Shown here piece by piece: positions 51,707-61,452 of a DNA stretch of 64,000 nt. A model generated the notes under the pieces. It searched no databases. It was not told the DNA's origin and was given only the letters and a program-made list of their open reading frames with translations. The stretch is from Paenibacillus macerans (GTDB taxonomy: Bacteria; Bacillota; Bacilli; Paenibacillales; Paenibacillaceae): NCBI RefSeq assembly GCF_023715465.1, contig NZ_JAMBOE010000004.1:186001-250000 (forward strand). The letters are read 5' to 3'. The stretch's first letter is position 1, and each line of letters opens with the position of its first letter. The position numbers were made by a program, and so were the translations under genes.

Positions 51707-53398
51707 ATGATGAGAGCGTTAATTGTCGACGATGAAGCCCGGGTCAGAAAAGCCGTTCGCTTGCTGGTGGATTGGGAGAAGCACGGCATCCGGGAAATTA
51801 CAGAAGCGGGCGGAGGGAACGAAGCAATTGGAATCATTCAAAGCTTTGGCCCGCAGCTCGTCATTATGGACATGATGATGGAATCGGGCCACGGGCTGGA
51901 ACTGATGGCCTGGGTTCGCGAGCATGCCGGAAACATCAAATTCATCGTCGTCAGCGGCCATGACGATTTCGATTTTGTGCGGAGCGCCGTACGCCATGGA
52001 GGTATCGATTATATCCTCAAGCCGATCGAGCCCGAAGCGATCAACGCCGCCGTCGCTAAAGCCGTGGAGCAGTGGCGCCGGGAAGAACGGGAACGGTTGG
52101 AGCAGCAGCAGAAAAGCATTCGCCTTAATGAATTCAAACCGGTTTACGACGAAAAGCTGCTCTCCTCGTTGATCGACGACCCGGGCTCGGCCGACGTCTC
52201 GCTGCGCCGATTGCGCCAGGAAGGCGTGATCCCCGAAGAGCCGGGGTTGTGCCGTCTTTTGCTGGCCCGGATCGACGCCGGGGATGCTTCCCTGCAGCAA
52301 AGATTCGGCCATAATCGGGAGCTGCTGCACTTTGCGCTGGTTAACATCTGCAATGAATTCCTGCTCCCAAGCCGCAGCGGGATTGCGTTTAAGCATGGGC
52401 GGGCGCCGCGGGAAATTTTGCTGCTCGTCTGGGGCGATTTGGAGCGCGCTGCCGAACGTGCCGCCCAAATCAATCAAGGGCTGCACCGCACGCTAGAGCG
52501 CCGGCTGCATTTTGGCCTCGGGTCCGCCGGGGAGCTGCCGCTAAGCCTCCCACGGCAGTATGCCGAGGCCGCCGCCGCGCTGCAACGCCGGAACCTGCTC
52601 GAACCCGACCGGTATATCCATGAGTTAAACGCGGGAAAAGCGGACGGTCACGCCATGGTCACGGACGGGCGCGGCACGGCCGCAGACGCTCCCGCCGCGG
52701 CTGCGGCTGCAGCTGCCGGAGTCTATCCCTCCCTGACCTTTGTCAAGGTACAGGAGGACTGGAAGCTGGCGGTCAGGAGCGCGGATCCGGGACAAATTGC
52801 CGCCGCAAGCCGGAAATGGATCGACGAGCTGTGCCGGCTGGGAACGGTAACGCCGGAAATGCTGGCCGCTTGGACGTCCGATATCTTATCGTTTCGCTCG
52901 GGAATGATCCGGGAAACGCTTGGCGATAAGACCGAAGGTGTGATGACGGAACTGAAGCGGGACGACGCCGGACATGCTCCCCCGTCTGGCGACAGCTATA
53001 CTTTCTCGCGTTATGTCTGGAGCGACTGGGCGGAGCATGTCATGTCCCGGCTGGCAGAAGTGATTTCCCGGCAGCAGGCGCGCGATAAAAGCACGTTCGC
53101 CGACATCGTCAAATACATCGAGCAGAACTACCAATCCGATTTGTCGCTGCAGGACATCGCCAGCCGTTTTTACGTAAGCCGCGAATACGTATCCCGGAAA
53201 TTCAAGCAGGACTATGGCATCAATTTCTCGGACTACCTAGGCAAATACCGGATCGACAAGGCCAAGCTGCTCATGCTGAACCCGCATCTGAAGCTGCAGG
53301 ATATCGCTGAAATGGTCGGATTCCACGACGTGAAATACTTCAGCAAAGTGTTCAAGAAGCAGGTGGGGCTGTCGCCCCGGGAATACCGGGGGAAGTAA
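51707..53398 (+). CDS. YesN-type response regulator, long form with AraC output
   Basis: 563 aa. Receiver (about 1-125) with VDDE, phospho-Asp in LVIMDMMMESGHG (about residue 55) and Lys in DYILKPIEP. A middle region of about 270 residues (KPVYDEKLLSSLIDDPGSAD on) is the YesN-like linker, containing an alanine run DAPAAAAAAAAG. AraC-type HTH at about 465-563: LSLQDIASRFYVSREYVSRKF and LQDIAEMVGFHDVKYFSKVFKK. It is expected to activate the divergent importer and GH42 genes. Start ATGATG with a weak ribosome site, probably coupled to the kinase. Confidence 0.92.
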   Translation: MMRALIVDDEARVRKAVRLLVDWEKHGIREITEAGGGNEAIGIIQSFGPQLVIMDMMMESGHGLELMAWVREHAGNIKFIVVSGHDDFDFVRSAVRHGGIDYILKPIEPEAINAAVAKAVEQWRREERERLEQQQKSIRLNEFKPVYDEKLLSSLIDDPGSADVSLRRLRQEGVIPEEPGLCRLLLARIDAGDASLQQRFGHNRELLHFALVNICNEFLLPSRSGIAFKHGRAPREILLLVWGDLERAAERAAQINQGLHRTLERRLHFGLGSAGELPLSLPRQYAEAAAALQRRNLLEPDRYIHELNAGKADGHAMVTDGRGTAADAPAAAAAAAAGVYPSLTFVKVQEDWKLAVRSADPGQIAAASRKWIDELCRLGTVTPEMLAAWTSDILSFRSGMIRETLGDKTEGVMTELKRDDAGHAPPSGDSYTFSRYVWSDWAEHVMSRLAEVISRQQARDKSTFADIVKYIEQNYQSDLSLQDIASRFYVSREYVSRKFKQDYGINFSDYLGKYRIDKAKLLMLNPHLKLQDIAEMVGFHDVKYFSKVFKKQVGLSPREYRGK

Positions 53399-53409
53399 CA
53401 AGTTGGAAA

Positions 53410-53666
53410 ATATAAGGACAAAAAAGGTCGTTATTTCGGCGATATCGGCCAATTTGAGAGAATTAGGGGAAATTTATGTCGCTATTTTCCCCGGTCGCAA
53501 GGAAATACCCCCGTTCCAGGGCTCTTCATAGGAAAATAAGAACAAAAAATGCCGCTAATGGGGATGAACATACCTGCCTCCGGATAATAGGTACATAAAG
53601 TTCCGCTATTTTGCAGGCTCAGCCCACAGTTCGCCGTTCCAATCGCCGACTGTCATGCGCCGGTAT
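53410..53666. repeat. Dispersed intergenic repeat R3, copy 2
   Basis: Same orientation as 17488-17742, about 210-255 nt with substitutions and small indels. It begins just after the regulator gene and fills most of the 53399-53744 gap; no gene or clear terminator is seen there. Confidence 0.7.
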
Positions 53667-53744
53667 TGTCATGCGCCGATATCCAGGGGCCTAAGCCTTT
53701 TTACCGGTAAATCCGCGGAAATCCACTCCCCGGTTTCTATTTGT

Positions 53745-54902
53745 TTATCCCAGGTACCACTTCAAAAAAGCCTCCGCCACCACTTTGCCGGCAAGCCCGT
53801 TCGGGTGCGGATCATCGCCGGGGCTCATGAACTCGGAGCTGAGCCGATGTTCCTCAGGGGCCGGCCGGGATAGCAGCGCCGCCATATCGAACACCCGGTC
53901 CACTCCCGGGATGGAGGAGGCCCGGATTGCGGCGTTGACGTTCCGCCACACTTGCTCGCGCTCGCCGCTGAAATTAAACGGCGGTACGGTAAAAAGCATG
54001 ATTTCCGTGGCAGGATCGTTGTTTTTCAGCAGGGAAACGATCGTTTCCAGGTCGCCAAGCAGCTGCCCGACCGTCCGGGCGCCGATGTCGATGTCGTTCA
54101 CGCCCAGCGCCAGGATCACCTGCGACCCCGGTTGCGCCACCTGTCCGTACTTTACCTTATGCAGCCAAGCGCCATCCGCCGCGGCGTCATACGCTCTCGC
54201 CCATCCGGAGCCGAGATTCCAGACCCCGTACTGCGCCCCTAAGCCGCTTGCGATCCGCGCCACCCAATATTCGTAACCATCCAGCGCCGTTCTGACCCCT
54301 TGGGTGATGGAATCGCCGAAAAATATCAGCTGCCGGTCCACCGGCTTGGCATAACCGATAAAGGCGGGCGCAACCAACAGTTTCTCGGACCGCGCAAACG
54401 GCTCCGCCGATTCCTCGTCCGCATGGCGGCCGGGGGCATCGTAAGCCGATACCAGCATTTGTTCGACGTTGTACGGGAACGTTTTTCCCGGCGCCGGCGC
54501 CGTGATCGTCCAGGTGAACGCCAAATAATGCCCTTCCGGCAGTTCGATATGTACGGGATCGCTCCAAAACGTCTCCCCCGGTTCCACCGGCTTCTCGCTT
54601 CCTCCGTCAAACGTGACAGGGACCTGCGAGCCCGGCGCTACCGCACCGTCCGGCTCCGTGCCGCCGTCGGCCACGTAAGCGGCCTCGATCCGCCACAATC
54701 CGCCACGCTGGCTGCCCTTGGCCACCGTTCCGGTATCCCAGGTGGAGTCCACGGCATTGCTGTGCCAAAACCGGAGCTGAAGCGGGCCGTTTTCCCTTAA
54801 TTTAAAATAAGTCCGGTACGTATGCGTAAACCGCTCTTCGCGGTCCATAATGTAGTTGGCCGCCGTAGATACTACGGTAGCTGACGCATACCCTTTTGTC
54901 AT
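53745..54902 (-). CDS. SGNH/GDSL hydrolase with N-terminal beta domain
   Basis: 385 aa, no signal peptide. The C-terminal half (about residues 185-385) is an SGNH fold: block I LIFFGDSITQGVRT (Ser nucleophile), block III LGVNDIDIG (Asn), and block V GDDPHPNGLAGKVVAEAFL (Asp and His). The first 180 residues look like a beta-sandwich accessory domain (THTYRTYFKLRENGPLQLRFWHSN). Probably an esterase or deacetylase acting on a glycan or small ester; the substrate is unknown. ATG 54902 has AGAGGTG upstream. It lies 56 nt downstream of the amino acid ABC operon on the same strand. Confidence 0.85.
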   Translation of the reverse strand: MTKGYASATVVSTAANYIMDREERFTHTYRTYFKLRENGPLQLRFWHSNAVDSTWDTGTVAKGSQRGGLWRIEAAYVADGGTEPDGAVAPGSQVPVTFDGGSEKPVEPGETFWSDPVHIELPEGHYLAFTWTITAPAPGKTFPYNVEQMLVSAYDAPGRHADEESAEPFARSEKLLVAPAFIGYAKPVDRQLIFFGDSITQGVRTALDGYEYWVARIASGLGAQYGVWNLGSGWARAYDAAADGAWLHKVKYGQVAQPGSQVILALGVNDIDIGARTVGQLLGDLETIVSLLKNNDPATEIMLFTVPPFNFSGEREQVWRNVNAAIRASSIPGVDRVFDMAALLSRPAPEEHRLSSEFMSPGDDPHPNGLAGKVVAEAFLKWYLG

Positions 54903-54958
54903 GACTAGCACCTCTATCCTCTCGGCAACATTTCGCGTGTACGCGAACATTTATGATT

Positions 54959-55702
54959 CTACAACACCCGCTGCAAAAATGCTCGCGTCCGTTCATGCCG
55001 CGGCTGGCCAAACAATTGCTCCGGCGATCCCGATTCGATGAACTCCCCGTCCGCCATGAACATCACACGATCGGCCACTTCCCGGGCAAAACCCATCTCG
55101 TGCGTCACTACGATCATCGTCATCCGCTCTTCGGCAAGCTGCTTCATCACCTGCAGCACCTCGCCGGTCAACTCCGGATCCAGCGCCGAGGTCGGTTCGT
55201 CAAACAGCAAAATTTCCGGGTTCATCATCAGCGCCCGGGCGATCGCCACCCGCTGCTTCTGGCCGCCGGACAAATTCGCAGGGTAAGCATCAGCCTTGTT
55301 CAACAAGCCGACCTTATCCAGCAGCTCGGAAGCCCTGCGGCGTGTGTCCTCCCCCGTCATCCGCTTCACCAGCTTCGGCGCCAGCTCCAGGTTGCCGCGC
55401 ACCGTCAGATGCGGGAACAGGTTAAAATGCTGGAACACCATGCCCATGCGCGCCGTAATCTTTTTGATTTGCGCATTCCCGGCATACCGGCCGTTTTCGG
55501 CCAAGTAGTCGTCCCAGATCCTAATGCTTCCGCCGTCCGCCTCCTCCAAATGGGCCAGGCTGCGCAGCATCGTGCTTTTGCCGGAGCCGGACGGTCCGAT
55601 CACAGCCACCACCTCGCTCGTATCCACGGTGAAGGAAACGTTCTTCAGCACCTGCAGCGAACCAAACGATTTTTGCAAATTCGTCACTTCCACGATTTTC
55701 AT
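54959..55702 (-). CDS. Polar amino acid ABC transporter ATP-binding protein
   Basis: 247 aa. Walker [11 protein letters not shown]-loop [10 protein letters not shown], signature [15 protein letters not shown], Walker [15 protein letters not shown], switch His in VVTHEMGFA. The GlnQ/HisP-type sequence and size are typical of the PAAT family. It follows the permease gene by 18 nt and should power uptake of an amino acid bound by the lipoprotein at 56518. Confidence 0.95.
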   Translation of the reverse strand: MKIVEVTNLQKSFGSLQVLKNVSFTVDTSEVVAVIGPSGSGKSTMLRSLAHLEEADGGSIRIWDDYLAENGRYAGNAQIKKITARMGMVFQHFNLFPHLTVRGNLELAPKLVKRMTGEDTRRRASELLDKVGLLNKADAYPANLSGGQKQRVAIARALMMNPEILLFDEPTSALDPELTGEVLQVMKQLAEERMTMIVVTHEMGFAREVADRVMFMADGEFIESGSPEQLFGQPRHERTRAFLQRVL

Positions 55703-55720
55703 ACCTGTTTATTCAACCCT

Positions 55721-56380
55721 TTATTCGAATTTGAATTTCCGTTCAAGTGCCTTGAACAGCAGTGTCAACACCAATGTCAGCAGCAAATAAATGATCCCGG
55801 CGACCACGAACGGCATAATCGTGAAATCCCGGTTCACCGCCGTTTGGGCAAAATGCAGCAGCTCCGGAACCGCTACGGCGTACAGCAAGGCCGTATCCTT
55901 GATCAGCGTGATCGATTCGTTCGAAACGGCCGGCAACGCGATCCGCACCATCTGCGGTAAAATGACCCGAGTCGTCGTTTGCCAACGGCTTAAGCCAAGC
56001 ACTTTGGCCGCTTCGTATTGGCCTTTATCGATCGCGAGCAGGCCCCCGCGAAAAATCTCGGCGAAATACGCCGCGTAATTCAAAGTGAACGCCAAACAGG
56101 CCGCCGCAAACCGGTCCATCACTAAATATTCGCCGATCACCGGAATGACCGGGAGCCCAAAGCAGATAAACAGCATCTGCAAGAGCAGCGGCGTTCCGCG
56201 CATGACGTAAATATAGGCGTTCGCGAACCAGGCGACCGGCTTCACCCGGCTTCTCACCATAAACGTAAACGCAAAACCAAGCGGAATCGACGTTACAATC
56301 GCCAGCACGAACAACAGCAGGGTTATCCGCGTGCCTTCCAGCATCGGTACTAAAATATTCATAAAATAATCCAGACTCAT
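55721..56380 (-). CDS. Polar amino acid ABC transporter permease
   Basis: 219 aa, HisMQ type with four to five membrane helices. The EAA loop reads KGQYEAAKVLGLSRWQTTTRVILPQMVRIALPA, and MRGTPLLLQMLFICFGLP is the N-terminal family block. Only one permease gene is present, so it probably works as a homodimer. The upstream lipoprotein gene is separated by a hairpin at 56432-56455. Confidence 0.94.
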   Translation of the reverse strand: MSLDYFMNILVPMLEGTRITLLLFVLAIVTSIPLGFAFTFMVRSRVKPVAWFANAYIYVMRGTPLLLQMLFICFGLPVIPVIGEYLVMDRFAAACLAFTLNYAAYFAEIFRGGLLAIDKGQYEAAKVLGLSRWQTTTRVILPQMVRIALPAVSNESITLIKDTALLYAVAVPELLHFAQTAVNRDFTIMPFVVAGIIYLLLTLVLTLLFKALERKFKFE

Positions 56381-56431
56381 CTCGCATCTCCTTCATGAAC
56401 GGAAGTAAGAAATCGCCAAAAGAATCAGAAA

Positions 56432-56455
56432 AACCGGATCACGTTCAATCCGGTT
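56432..56455 (-). terminator. Attenuating hairpin inside the amino acid ABC operon
   Basis: Perfect 8-bp stem AACCGGAT-TGAACGTG-ATCCGGTT followed by TTTCTG on the minus strand, between the binding-protein and permease genes. Likely allows more binding protein than membrane parts. Confidence 0.6.
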
Positions 56456-56517
56456 TTATCCTCGCCTTGCGCTTTCTGGCTTCCGGGTTTCCCCTCGTTT
56501 TCTTCGCTTCAGGTTCC

Positions 56518-57306
56518 TTATTTCAGCACTTTATCTTCGCCGAACCATTTTTCGGAAATCTGCGCGGCCGTCCCGTCCTGATTCAGCTCGTCCAAAGCTT
56601 GCTGCAGCTTGTTCAGCAGTTCTTCGTTGCCTTTCTTCACGCCGATTCCGTATTCCTCCGGCGCAAGCGACTCGTCCAAAATTTTAAAGGTGCCCTCTTC
56701 TTGGGCCATATAATATCTGGCCACGACCTCATCGATGACCACCGCGTCAAGCCGCTTCGTCTTCAAGTCGCTGAGCGCCAGCACGTTGTCCGGGAACTCC
56801 GTAACCGTCTTGATCTCGGATTTGATCGGATCGGCGTTCAGCGCGTCCGCCGCGGAAGACAGCGATTGGAGCCCAACGGCTTTGCCGGCCAAATCGCTGA
56901 TTTTCGCAATCGGCGAATCCGCCAGCGTGACGATCACCTGGCTGTTTTTCAGATAAGGTTTCGTAAACAGCACTTTTCCTTTCCGTTCCTCGGTGATCGT
57001 GTAGCCGTTCCAGATCAGATCGATCCGGCCGCTGTTCAGCTCCGATTCCTTCGATGACCAATCGATCGGCTGGAAGGTGGCCTCCATGCCCATCTTCTCC
57101 GCAGCCGCTTTGGCGTAATCGATATCGAAGCCGACGATCTCGTTCTTTTCATCGCGGAAGCCCATCGGTGCGAATTTATCGTCTATCCCGATGACCAGCG
57201 TGTTGCCGCCCTTGCCTGAACCGGAGCTTGCGCCGGAGCAGCCGGCCAGCGCCGTCAGCATAACTGTCAGGACCAATCCCATTAATGCGATGTTTTTCAG
57301 TTGCAT
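56518..57306 (-). CDS. Amino acid-binding lipoprotein
   Basis: 262 aa. Lipobox LTALAGCSG (Cys about residue 22) followed by a Ser/Gly linker and an SBP_bac_3 fold: LVIGIDDKFAPMGFRDEKNE, IVGFDIDYAKAAAEKMG, SGRIDLIWNGYTITEERK. The arrangement is that of PAAT binding proteins for polar amino acids (glutamine, cystine, arginine or others); the ligand cannot be fixed. ATG 57306 lies seven nt after GGGGGA. An inverted repeat GTTATCA/TGATAAC (57367-57388) is in its upstream region. Confidence 0.92.
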   Translation of the reverse strand: MQLKNIALMGLVLTVMLTALAGCSGASSGSGKGGNTLVIGIDDKFAPMGFRDEKNEIVGFDIDYAKAAAEKMGMEATFQPIDWSSKESELNSGRIDLIWNGYTITEERKGKVLFTKPYLKNSQVIVTLADSPIAKISDLAGKAVGLQSLSSAADALNADPIKSEIKTVTEFPDNVLALSDLKTKRLDAVVIDEVVARYYMAQEEGTFKILDESLAPEEYGIGVKKGNEELLNKLQQALDELNQDGTAAQISEKWFGEDKVLK

Positions 57307-57366
57307 ATGACTCTCCCCCAATAAATTAGCAACTCTACCAAATCGAATGCTTTAGTTCGTTAATAC

Positions 57367-57388
57367 GTTATCAGACTCTCATGATAAC
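57367..57388. promoter_or_regulatory. Inverted repeat upstream of the amino acid ABC operon
   Basis: GTTATCA and TGATAAC, perfect 7-bp arms eight bases apart, 61 nt before the start codon. A possible repressor or activator site; the protein is unknown. Confidence 0.35.
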
Positions 57389-57418
57389 ATACTAATATGG
57401 AAGAGTCGAGGGTTTGGG

Positions 57419-58522
57419 TCACGATTCACCCCTTTTTCTGTTCTTTCTGAACGTACCCACAAGCAGCAGCAGTAAGGGGATGGCAAAAAAATGCAGCGGC
57501 AGCACATAATTGATCCACACCTCTGTCAGCAGCATCCTGGATGAGGGGTTTAAGCGAACGACAGCCATACATATAGCCAACGTGACCGCGGCCGCAAACC
57601 ATATGCAGTTTCTCCAACTTGACGGTTTGCCGATCCATTGGGCCGTTCCGTAGCTGGCGATAAACAAATAAACAGTCAGCTTGATAAATACGCTGATCAG
57701 CCAGATCGCCACTAGAAAAATATCCATATTCTGAATGAATTCCATCAGATAAACCAGCTTGACCATTTCAAAAAACGGGAACTGGATTTTGGACGACAAT
57801 GCCGGACCAAAGGTCATAATGACCCATGCCGCCCCAACCGCCAAGGTCAACGAGGCGATCGATATCCCCAGCCATACACTGCGCAGGGCATTCCGGTCCG
57901 GCTTTTCCAGGAAAGCGGACAGCATCATGATGAGCGCGATTTCGCCAAGCAGGGACATCGGCGTTAGACTGCCCTTCAGAATGGCAAGTGCCTCCGTATC
58001 GGCATAAACCGGAAGCATAGCGCTCGGGTTCAAATTAGGTATCGAAAGCAGCAGGGTTATGATCAGAACAAACAGCAGCACAGGACCCCAAAGCTCGCTG
58101 AACCGGCCGACGCCCACAATTCCGCCTTTGCGGACCGCATAAACAGCGATCGCCAGAAAACTGACCGCAATAACCAGGTCCGGCGTTTTCTGCAGCATAC
58201 TAAGCCGGATAAAGCTAAACTGTTCGCGTAAAATAATTCCCAGCACCCAATACCATTGAAGCAGGTACAGAAGTCCGACGAGTTTGCCCGGCCATTTGCC
58301 CAAGATCGAAATGCTGAACTGGAGCAACGTCTGGCCGGGAAACAACCGGCTGACTTTAAATGCCAGATACGCGATCAGCATCGCGGCCAACCAGGCGATC
58401 AGCATGGAAATCCATACATCCTGTTTGGCGTCGGTGATGGCAAAGTTCAAAGAAATCAACAGGTTTATCCCCAATTCAAACATCCATACAAGCCAGAAGA
58501 GCTGTCTATTGCTGATTCGCAC
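57419..58522 (-). CDS. GerB-type germination receptor B subunit, second operon
   Basis: 367 aa, ten membrane helices. Opening RISNRQLFWLVWMFELGINLLISLNFAITDAKQDVWIS is the GerB N-terminal block. Compared with the first operon's B subunit (FHLMLMVLNTQSGIALFTLP) the ligand region differs clearly, so another germinant is likely. GTG 58522, five nt after AAGGA, is preferred over the longer frame; it overlaps the end of the C-subunit gene by 17 bases. Last gene of the operon A-C-B, an order unlike the first operon (A-B-C). Confidence 0.9.
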   Translation of the reverse strand: MRISNRQLFWLVWMFELGINLLISLNFAITDAKQDVWISMLIAWLAAMLIAYLAFKVSRLFPGQTLLQFSISILGKWPGKLVGLLYLLQWYWVLGIILREQFSFIRLSMLQKTPDLVIAVSFLAIAVYAVRKGGIVGVGRFSELWGPVLLFVLIITLLLSIPNLNPSAMLPVYADTEALAILKGSLTPMSLLGEIALIMMLSAFLEKPDRNALRSVWLGISIASLTLAVGAAWVIMTFGPALSSKIQFPFFEMVKLVYLMEFIQNMDIFLVAIWLISVFIKLTVYLFIASYGTAQWIGKPSSWRNCIWFAAAVTLAICMAVVRLNPSSRMLLTEVWINYVLPLHFFAIPLLLLLVGTFRKNRKRGES

Positions 58523-59717
58523 CGTTATCCTTGTCCTCCACACCAGGAACCAGGGATTTTCCCGTGAGCCCCGTGCCAGATATTTTCATATGTACCCGAA
58601 ATTCAATGTCCGCATTTTCGAACTGCCTGTCCCAATCCTTTTTCATTCTTTTCCAAACATAAGGGTGTTTGCGATGCAGCGTCTCTCCCAATTCAAAAAT
58701 ATCCGCCTTATACTGCTTCTGCACCAGGGCCACCGTCTGCTCCACCTTTTCCGTCAATCGGCGGTTCAGTTCATCCTCCACCTTTTTGACGTTGTCCGGC
58801 TTGGACAGATCCAGGTTTGCGTTGTTTTCGTTGATTTCGCCTTCCCCGCTAAGCCAGACTTTAAAGCTGACCTTATCACCGCCAAGCACTGGCACAATCC
58901 GGCTTTTGAACCTCATTGCGGGAATCGTTATCGTCTCATGCTCCTTCCCCATCCGGATCGTAAACACACGATGGTCAAGTTTTCCCGTGATCCATAACCG
59001 AATCCAAAAGTTGTCATAACCCAAATAACCTTTCAATTTCAGATTGCGGTCAAATACCGCCGAGCCTGTCAGCGCCAATTCCGAACCTGAAACGTTGCCC
59101 TCACTTTCGCCTTTCTTTGCCGTTTGAGCGGGTGAGACGATTTCCACGATTGGCATCACACTGCCTCCCGACGCTCCATTCGCCATGATAAAAAAATCGA
59201 GCAAAGATCGGCTCACCGGAGCGCCCATCACCTCCTGGATTTTTTGCACGCTGATCGTCGGATTTTTTTCCAGCCGGCTGCTTAGATTCATGGCTTCTTG
59301 GGCCGTTCCTCCCTTTACGACAAAAATATTCGTCCGCAGCCTGACCAGCGGATTGCGGGCATATTCGTCAAGAACTTTCGCTATCCCGTGCCTGGCCAGC
59401 GCCTCGCCGATAAACACGTTCCTCCGGTGGCTGGCGAAGATGACGCGAGGCAGCTTTTTTTGCATATTTTGACCGGCATCGCCATCGCTAGTGCCATAGG
59501 AGGTCTCGATGAGATACTGGTTTTTCCCGCCCTCGGTCCCTCCTGACTTTGTACCCCCGGGAACGACGATGTTGGCCGTGGCAACGTACCTCCCATCCCC
59601 GTTCAGATCCATCCCCCAGCCCAAAATGATCGCCCGGTCATTCATTTCCTGCCGGTCCCAGCAGCCGGTTATGAGCAACACGCAGGCCAAAAAGACGATC
59701 CCCCGCTTCACACGCAT
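58506..59717 (-). CDS. GerC-type germination receptor C subunit, second operon
   Basis: 403 aa. Lipobox VLLITGCWD (Cys about residue 18) and the classic GerC start CWDRQEMNDRAIILGWGMDL. Later blocks: LPRVIFASHRRNVFIGEALARHGI and the C-domain TVALVQKQYKADIFELGETLHRKHP. ATG 59717 uses an AAGGGG ribosome site formed by the last codons of the A-subunit gene. Middle gene of the operon. Confidence 0.92.
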   Translation of the reverse strand: MRVKRGIVFLACVLLITGCWDRQEMNDRAIILGWGMDLNGDGRYVATANIVVPGGTKSGGTEGGKNQYLIETSYGTSDGDAGQNMQKKLPRVIFASHRRNVFIGEALARHGIAKVLDEYARNPLVRLRTNIFVVKGGTAQEAMNLSSRLEKNPTISVQKIQEVMGAPVSRSLLDFFIMANGASGGSVMPIVEIVSPAQTAKKGESEGNVSGSELALTGSAVFDRNLKLKGYLGYDNFWIRLWITGKLDHRVFTIRMGKEHETITIPAMRFKSRIVPVLGGDKVSFKVWLSGEGEINENNANLDLSKPDNVKKVEDELNRRLTEKVEQTVALVQKQYKADIFELGETLHRKHPYVWKRMKKDWDRQFENADIEFRVHMKISGTGLTGKSLVPGVEDKDNGANQQ

Positions 59718-59724
59718 GTTTGTT

Positions 59725-61272
59725 TCACCCCTTGTCTTTCTTATCCGCACCGTTTGCGTCCGGCATAGGGTCCCCGTTCGATTCCGGCATAGAGTTCCCG
59801 TTCGATTCCGTTACGGAATGCCGCTGCGTTTTGCGCATTTTCCAGGTTGGCCCCCGCACCAGCACATCGTCAGGGCTTTCCCGGGAAACGGTGCCGGGAC
59901 CAAGCGGGGTCATATAAGGGACGCCAAAAGAATTGAGGCATACCAAATGGATCGTCAATGCGGTAATAAACAACACGATCCCGTAGAAGCCAAACGCCCC
60001 CGAAACAATCAATAACGGGAAGCGCAGCATCCGATAGGCAGTTCCCAGATTATAACGGGGAAACGCAAAGGAAGCGATTCCCGTGGTCGCCACGATAATG
60101 ACCATCGGCGCCGAGATGATTCCCGCTTCCACGGCCGCTTGACCGATAACCAGGGTTCCGGCGATGCTCACCGCCGATCCGATTTGGTTCGGGAGGCGAA
60201 TCCCCGCTTCCCTGAGCCCCTCGAAAAGAAACTCCATCAAGAGCGCCTCAAACACCGCCGGAAACGGCACGCCTTCCCGCGCCGATGCTACGCTGACCAG
60301 CAGGGATGTCGGCAGCACTTGCGGATGAAACGTCGTCAGTGCGACGTAAAGGGAAGGCAGCAGCAAGGAAGTATGGACAAAAATATAACGGACCCAGCGG
60401 ACAAAGGTGGTGTAGATAAAACGTTCGTGATAATCTTCGGGCGACTGCAAACCGGACCAGTAAGTCATGGGACAAATCAGGACGAAGGGGCTGTTTTCCA
60501 TCAAAATAACGACTTTGCCTTCCAGCAGCGACCCGGCGGCCACATCAGGCCGTTCCGTGTTTTGGATTTCCGGAAACGGGGAGTAGGGCTGCTCTTCGAT
60601 CAATTCCTCCAAAATCCCCGAGCCACTCAGCGCATCGATACGGATTTTATCCAGACGTTTCCGGACCTCTTTAACCAGCGACGGCTTGGCAACGTCCTCC
60701 ATGTAAATCAGCTTCACTTCGGTCTTCGTTAGCTCGCCGATCGACATCGATTCCATCTTAAGTTTGGAGCTGTGGATTCTTCGGCGCAGCAGGGATGTGT
60801 TGACGCTGATCGTTTCCGTAAAAGCGTCCCGCGGTCCGCGCACCACCTTTTCTGAGGGCGGTTCCTCAATGCCCCGTTGCTCCATTTTGGTTAAATCGGC
60901 AAGCAGCGCATAGCTCTGCCCTTCGAACAAAATTGCCGTCTGCCCTTCCAGCACCCCCTCGATCAGGTCGGTGTACTGGGAAGTCTTGCGGACCCCAGCG
61001 GCAGCCATGAGCGTGTCCTCAGCAAACCTCCCGAATCCTTCCGGTTTGGGAGGCCGCTCCGCTTCCCCCTCGTTAAGCCAGAGGCGGAGCAAAATCTGAT
61101 CCAGCAATTGGGTATCCGTCATTCCCTCCGTATAGATCAATAACATGACTTCTGCCCCGTGTACGGAAACCGGACGGAACACGATGTCGGAGCAGCGGTC
61201 AAACGACTGGCGCAACTGCTGCTCGTTTTGGGCCAGCTTTTTTAATATTGATGTTGATGTGTCATTGCTCAT
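59725..61272 (-). CDS. GerA-type germination receptor A subunit, second operon
   Basis: 515 aa. Conserved blocks RGPRDAFTETISVNTSLLRRRIHSS, NTERPDVAAGSLLEGKVVILMENSPFVLI and VPFPAVFEALLMEFLFEGLREAGIRLPNQIG, followed by four to five membrane helices. The C-terminus has a short repeat, TESNGNSMPESNGDPMPDANG, not typical of GerA. ATG 61272 has GGAGGTG upstream; a long in-frame extension to 61743 crosses the promoter region and is rejected. A sigma-G-like promoter lies at 61303-61333. Divergent from the GH9 gene. Confidence 0.92.
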   Translation of the reverse strand: MSNDTSTSILKKLAQNEQQLRQSFDRCSDIVFRPVSVHGAEVMLLIYTEGMTDTQLLDQILLRLWLNEGEAERPPKPEGFGRFAEDTLMAAAGVRKTSQYTDLIEGVLEGQTAILFEGQSYALLADLTKMEQRGIEEPPSEKVVRGPRDAFTETISVNTSLLRRRIHSSKLKMESMSIGELTKTEVKLIYMEDVAKPSLVKEVRKRLDKIRIDALSGSGILEELIEEQPYSPFPEIQNTERPDVAAGSLLEGKVVILMENSPFVLICPMTYWSGLQSPEDYHERFIYTTFVRWVRYIFVHTSLLLPSLYVALTTFHPQVLPTSLLVSVASAREGVPFPAVFEALLMEFLFEGLREAGIRLPNQIGSAVSIAGTLVIGQAAVEAGIISAPMVIIVATTGIASFAFPRYNLGTAYRMLRFPLLIVSGAFGFYGIVLFITALTIHLVCLNSFGVPYMTPLGPGTVSRESPDDVLVRGPTWKMRKTQRHSVTESNGNSMPESNGDPMPDANGADKKDKG

Positions 61273-61302
61273 CCCCGGCACCTCCGCGTACGTAATCCCA
61301 TT

Positions 61303-61333
61303 TAGTTTCATTCCAAAATTTGCAAAATATTCA
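61303..61333 (-). promoter_or_regulatory. Sigma-G/F-like promoter of the second ger operon
   Basis: Minus strand TGAATA (61328-61333), 18-nt spacer, GAAACTA (61303-61309). The -35 is a full match to forespore promoters, the -10 only partial. Confidence 0.35.
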
Positions 61334-61414
61334 TGATTCCAGCTTTTTGTAGCCTTGCCAAGATTCACGGGCCATGTAAATATGGGGATAGATGAGTGAA
61401 AGCGATTACGATTG

Positions 61415-61438
61415 GAGTTTTTTGAACTACCTTTATAA
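61415..61438. repeat. Solo end of the MITE-like repeat family
   Basis: GAGTTTTTTGAACTACCTTT followed by ATAAGG matches the right end of the repeat at 11201-11425 (GACTTTTTGAACTACCTCTATAAG). Its last bases form part of the GH9 ribosome site AAGGAG. Confidence 0.5.
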
Positions 61439-61452
61439 GGAGATGGATTTTG

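Noticed and set aside
57322..57418. Riboswitch or T-box before the amino acid ABC operon
   Set aside because: The leader is under 100 nt, and neither a T-box TGGNACCGCG motif nor an S-box or lysine-box core is visible; only a short inverted repeat was kept.
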